Below, piece by piece: positions 15,488 through 18,123 of a stretch of DNA of 18,123 nt. The notes under the pieces were generated by a model, which saw only the letters and a program-made list of their open reading frames with translations, was not told the origin of the DNA and did no database searches. The position numbers were made by a program, and so were the translations under genes. The stretch's first letter is position 1. Each line of letters begins with the position of its first letter. Location: assembly GCA_011390055.1 (NCBI GenBank), contig JAABTC010000005.1, forward strand, positions 1-18,123, written 5' to 3'. This stretch comes from Burkholderiales bacterium (GTDB lineage: Bacteria; Pseudomonadota; Gammaproteobacteria; Burkholderiales; Burkholderiaceae_C).

Positions 15488-15953
15488 GCAAGCCGAGATC
15501 GATGCGCGGCTCGAACTTGGCGCGCTTGGTCGAGAAGTAGGCCTTGACGTTGCGCACGTTGGCGTGCTGTGTGAACAGGCGCTGCACGACAGCGTTGTAG
15601 CCGGCCATGTCGGCGACCCAGAGCACCAGCACGAAATCAGGGCCGGGGCTGACGCGCCAGCATTGCTGCACCGCGGCGTCGGCGACCGCCAGGGCTTCGA
15701 AGGCCTCGAGGTGTTCGGCGCCCTGGCGGTCGAGCTGGATCTCGACCAGGGCCTGCAGGCCGGCGCCGATCTTGTCGCTCGCCAGCAGGGTCAGGCGGCG
15801 TTCGATGACCCCGGTTTCGACCAGCCGCCGCACCCGCCGCAGCGCGGTCGCGGGCGATACGTGAGCCGCGGCAGCGAGGTCCTGGTTCGACCGGCCGGCA
15901 TCGTCCTGGAGCAGGTCGAGCAAGCGCAGGTCGATTTCGTCGAAGTCGAGCAT
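15456..15953 (-). CDS. Lrp/AsnC-family transcriptional regulator
   Basis: A 165-residue regulator. Residues about 1-60 are the winged helix-turn-helix (DEIDLRLLDLLQDDAGRSNQ, then LAAAAHVSPATALRRVRRLVETGVI). Residues about 68-150 are the RAM/AsnC ligand-binding domain (VEIQLDRQGAEHLEAFEALA, then CWRVSPGPDFVLVLWVADM). These proteins form octamers that sense amino acids or related ligands. Which ligand is not clear. It is divergent from glmS, 151 bases apart, so it could regulate glmS or only itself. The ATG at 15953 has no Shine-Dalgarno sequence but a GATAAT on the minus strand at 15964-15959, five bases upstream, suggesting a leaderless mRNA. Its 3' end overlaps rlmI. Confidence 0.9.
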   Translation of the reverse strand: MLDFDEIDLRLLDLLQDDAGRSNQDLAAAAHVSPATALRRVRRLVETGVIERRLTLLASDKIGAGLQALVEIQLDRQGAEHLEAFEALAVADAAVQQCWRVSPGPDFVLVLWVADMAGYNAVVQRLFTQHANVRNVKAYFSTKRAKFEPRIDLGLLKRPSTPPGP

Positions 15954-16022
15954 GAGAAATTATCGAGCAAAAATCTGATTTCAGTGCAACAAAAGATTGA
16001 TACCACTCTTATTTAGCCGATG

Positions 16023-16058
16023 TTGACCAAGACGGCGTGATTTTTGCAATCCGATTGC
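16023..16058 (+). promoter_or_regulatory. Candidate glmS promoter with an overlapping palindrome
   Basis: A -35-like TTGACC at 16023-16028 (five of six matches) and a -10-like TGCAAT at 16045-16050 are 16 bases apart. A perfect 13-base palindrome GCAATC-C-GATTGC (16046-16058) covers the -10 box and the expected start of transcription near 16057. That is a typical position for a repressor operator. The neighbouring Lrp-family protein is a candidate binder, without direct evidence; the site does not match the usual longer Lrp consensus. Confidence 0.45.
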
Positions 16059-16104
16059 GGACCGTGATCGCTACGATCCACGCAAACCACCAGCGGAAAC
16101 CACC

Positions 16105-17982
16105 ATGTGCGGCATCGTCGGCGCAGTCAGCGCTCGCAACATCGTCCCAATCCTCGTCGAAGGCCTGAAGCGGCTCGAGTACCGGGGCTACGACTCCTGC
16201 GGCGTCGCGGTGCACCGTGGCGGCGGCCTCGAGCGTGCGCGCAGCACGGCCCGTGTGGCTGAACTGCAGGAACAGGTTGCGCGCGACCACCTCGAATCCG
16301 GCACCGGCATCGCGCACACGCGCTGGGCCACCCACGGCGCGCCTGCCGTGCACAACGCGCACCCGCACTTCTCTCCGGGGCCGAACGCGGCTGCCGGCGC
16401 GCCCGGCAAGATCGCGCTGGTCCACAACGGCATCATCGAAAACCACGACGAGTTGCGCGCCGAGCTGCAAGCCAAGGGCTTCGTCTTCACGAGTCAGACC
16501 GACACCGAGGTCATCGCCCACCTCGTCGCCCACCTCTACCACGGCGATCTGTTCGAGGCCGTCCAGCAGGCGGTGACGCGGCTGCGCGGTGCGTACGCGA
16601 TCGCGGTCTTCGCGCGCGACGAACCGCACCGCGTGGTCGGCGCGCGCGAAGGCTCGCCGCTGGTGCTGGGCGTGGGGACCCGTGAGCATGGGGGCGAAAC
16701 TTTCCTGGCCTCCGACGCGATGGCGCTGGCCGGCGTCACCGACCAGATCGTCTACCTCGAGGAGGGCGACGTCGTCGACGTGCAGCTTGGCAAGCACTGG
16801 ATCGTCGGCCGCGATCCCGCACGGCCCGACGGCAGCCTGCGCCCGGTGCAGCGCGAGGTGCGCACCGTGCACGCCCACAGCGGCGCGGCCGAGCTCGGCC
16901 CCTACCGCCACTACATGCAGAAGGAGATTTTCGAGCAGCCCAAGGCGATCGCCGACACGCTCGATGCGGTCCAGAGCATCAGCCCCGAACTGTTCGGCGA
17001 CGGCGCGCACTCGGCCTTCAAGGGCGTCGACCAGGTGCTGATCCTGGCCTGCGGCACCAGCTACTACGCGGGCTCGGTGGCCAAGTACTGGCTCGAATCG
17101 ATTGCCGGCATCCCGACCAGCGTCGAGATCGCCAGCGAGTACCGCTACCGCGACAGCGTGCCGAACCCGCGCACCCTGGTCGTCACGATCAGCCAGAGCG
17201 GCGAGACGGCGGACACCCTGGCCGCGCTGAAGCATGCGCGCTCGCTCGGCATGACCACGACGCTGACGGTGTGCAACGTGGCCACCAGCGCGATGGTGCG
17301 CGAATGCAAGTTCGCCTTCATCACCCGCGCCGGTGCCGAGGTGGGCGTCGCGTCGACGAAAGCCTTCACGACCCAGCTCGTCGGCCTGTTCCTGCTGACC
17401 CTGGCGCTGGCCCAGGTGCGCGGACGGCTGAGCGACGCACAGGAGGCGGTGCACCTGAAGGCGCTGCGCCACCTGCCGGTGGCTGTGCAGGCGGTGCTGG
17501 CCCTGGAGCCGCAGATCGTCGCCTGGTCGCAGGCCTTCACCGCCAAGGAGAACGCGCTCTTCCTTGGCCGCGGCTTGCATTACCCGATCGCGCTCGAAGG
17601 TGCGCTCAAGCTGAAGGAGATCAGCTACATCCACGCCGAGGCCTACCCGGCCGGCGAGCTGAAGCACGGCCCGCTGGCCTTGGTGACCGCGGCGATGCCG
17701 GTGGTCACGGTGGCGCCGAACGACCAGTTGCTCGAGAAGCTGAAGAGCAACATGCAGGAAGTGCGTGCGCGGGGTGGCGAGCTGTACGTCTTTGCCGACA
17801 GCGACACCCGCATCGAGAGCGGCCCGGGCGTGCACGTGATCCGCATGCCCGAGCACTACGGTGCGCTGAGCCCGATCCTGCACGTGGTGCCGCTGCAATT
17901 GCTGGCGTACCACACCGCGTGTTTGCGTGGCACCGATGTGGACAAGCCGCGCAACTTGGCCAAGTCGGTGACGGTGGAATAG
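16105..17982 (+). CDS. glmS: Glutamine--fructose-6-phosphate aminotransferase (isomerizing)
   Basis: A 625-residue enzyme that makes glucosamine-6-phosphate from fructose-6-phosphate and glutamine, the first step toward UDP-GlcNAc for peptidoglycan and LPS. After the initiator Met the N-terminal nucleophile is Cys2 (MCGIVGAVS). The class II glutaminase domain (to about 225) shows YRGYDSCGVAV, HTRWATHG and HNGIIENHDEL. Two SIS isomerase domains follow, with LACGTSYYAG, TISQSGETADT, GVASTKAFTTQL, and the C-terminal end LAKSVTVE. It is about 15 residues longer than E. coli GlmS (609), partly through an insertion near residues 90-102 in the glutaminase domain. The start at 16105 is fixed by Cys2; GGAA lies at 16095-16098. 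Confidence 0.98.
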   Translation: MCGIVGAVSARNIVPILVEGLKRLEYRGYDSCGVAVHRGGGLERARSTARVAELQEQVARDHLESGTGIAHTRWATHGAPAVHNAHPHFSPGPNAAAGAPGKIALVHNGIIENHDELRAELQAKGFVFTSQTDTEVIAHLVAHLYHGDLFEAVQQAVTRLRGAYAIAVFARDEPHRVVGAREGSPLVLGVGTREHGGETFLASDAMALAGVTDQIVYLEEGDVVDVQLGKHWIVGRDPARPDGSLRPVQREVRTVHAHSGAAELGPYRHYMQKEIFEQPKAIADTLDAVQSISPELFGDGAHSAFKGVDQVLILACGTSYYAGSVAKYWLESIAGIPTSVEIASEYRYRDSVPNPRTLVVTISQSGETADTLAALKHARSLGMTTTLTVCNVATSAMVRECKFAFITRAGAEVGVASTKAFTTQLVGLFLLTLALAQVRGRLSDAQEAVHLKALRHLPVAVQAVLALEPQIVAWSQAFTAKENALFLGRGLHYPIALEGALKLKEISYIHAEAYPAGELKHGPLALVTAAMPVVTVAPNDQLLEKLKSNMQEVRARGGELYVFADSDTRIESGPGVHVIRMPEHYGALSPILHVVPLQLLAYHTACLRGTDVDKPRNLAKSVTVE

Positions 17983-17991
17983 GGGGCGCAG

Positions 17992-18123
17992 ATGAGCATG
18001 ACTGCTGCGCGGCGCACACTGCTCTTGGGTGGCTTTGGGTTGGTGGCCGCGGCGGCGGCGGCCACCTGGACCTGGCAGCGGCGCGAGGCCGACGAGCGCG
18101 CTGCCAAGGCCGCCCTGGCGCTC
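17992..18123 (+). CDS. N-terminal part of an exported or membrane-anchored protein, cut by window edge
   Basis: Forty-four codons are present. The start MSMTAARRTLLLGG followed by an Ala-rich hydrophobic segment, then charged residues (QRREADERAAK), is a signal peptide or membrane anchor with a twin-arginine-like RR. A GGGGG sequence at 17982-17986, overlapping the glmS TAG, is the likely ribosome binding site for the ATG at 17992; an in-frame ATG at 17998 is an alternative. It lies nine bases after glmS, so co-transcription is likely. A TlpA-like thiol-disulfide protein would fit the style of the N-terminus, but the visible part has no diagnostic motif. Confidence 0.7.
   Translation, partial: MSMTAARRTLLLGGFGLVAAAAAATWTWQRREADERAAKAALAL

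Noticed and set aside
15965..15983. Lrp consensus-like box (AG...CT with A/T centre) upstream of the Lrp-family gene
   Set aside because: The AG-to-CT spacing is shorter than the known Lrp consensus, so the match is too loose to claim.
16059..16104. glmS ribozyme upstream of glmS
   Set aside because: That ribozyme is known from Firmicutes; the roughly 48-base leader here is far too short to hold it.
16009..17913. Long minus-strand open frame (634 codons) opposite glmS
   Set aside because: Antisense shadow of a highly conserved enzyme; no domain or plausible start signal.

Overview
The window is a GC-rich chromosomal segment with densely packed genes. It looks like a betaproteobacterium of the order Burkholderiales, most likely near Rubrivivax, Leptothrix and Methylibium. 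That placement rests on protein style, the gene order metK // two LpxL-type acyltransferases - dapF - DUF484 - xerC, and CCGTTCGG...TGAG...TCGAAG repeats. It is inference; no search was run.

Layout from left to right. (a) 1-2029, minus strand: a CHASE3-type sensor histidine kinase, then a BON-domain lipoprotein, then the first codons of another gene that leaves the window. (b) 2141-5009, plus strand: purT and fhs overlap by 11 bases. Both enzymes activate formate with ATP, for purine synthesis and for the folate one-carbon pool. (c) 5034-6215, minus strand: metK (S-adenosylmethionine synthetase), with a leader of about 160 bases. (d) 6396-10838, plus strand: two tandem lipid A-type acyltransferases, dapF, a DUF484 gene and xerC. 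The spacing is mostly stop/start overlaps, except at the DUF484-xerC junction, where a cluster of REP-like repeats has been inserted or amplified.

(e) 10839-14237 is the accessory part. It holds a 5'-truncated TPR-like gene remnant that has no start codon, a cysteine-rich lipoprotein of unknown function, and a minus-strand pair. The pair is a TIR-domain protein translationally coupled to an exported protein with two aspartic-protease domains and a PDZ domain. It is the best candidate for an undescribed system here, although the predicted export of the protease argues against a simple cytoplasmic effector pair. (f) 14303-18123: rlmI (23S rRNA m5C methyltransferase), a convergent Lrp/AsnC-family regulator overlapping its 3' end, a divergent glmS, and the start of an exported protein running off the right edge.

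Most genes are housekeeping: purines, C1 metabolism, SAM, lipid A, diaminopimelate and amino sugars for the cell wall, chromosome dimer resolution and rRNA methylation. A recurring regulatory pattern is a -10-like hexamer ending only 5-9 bases before the start codon of several genes, which would give leaderless or near-leaderless mRNAs. No tRNA, rRNA, CRISPR array, transposase or phage gene was seen.
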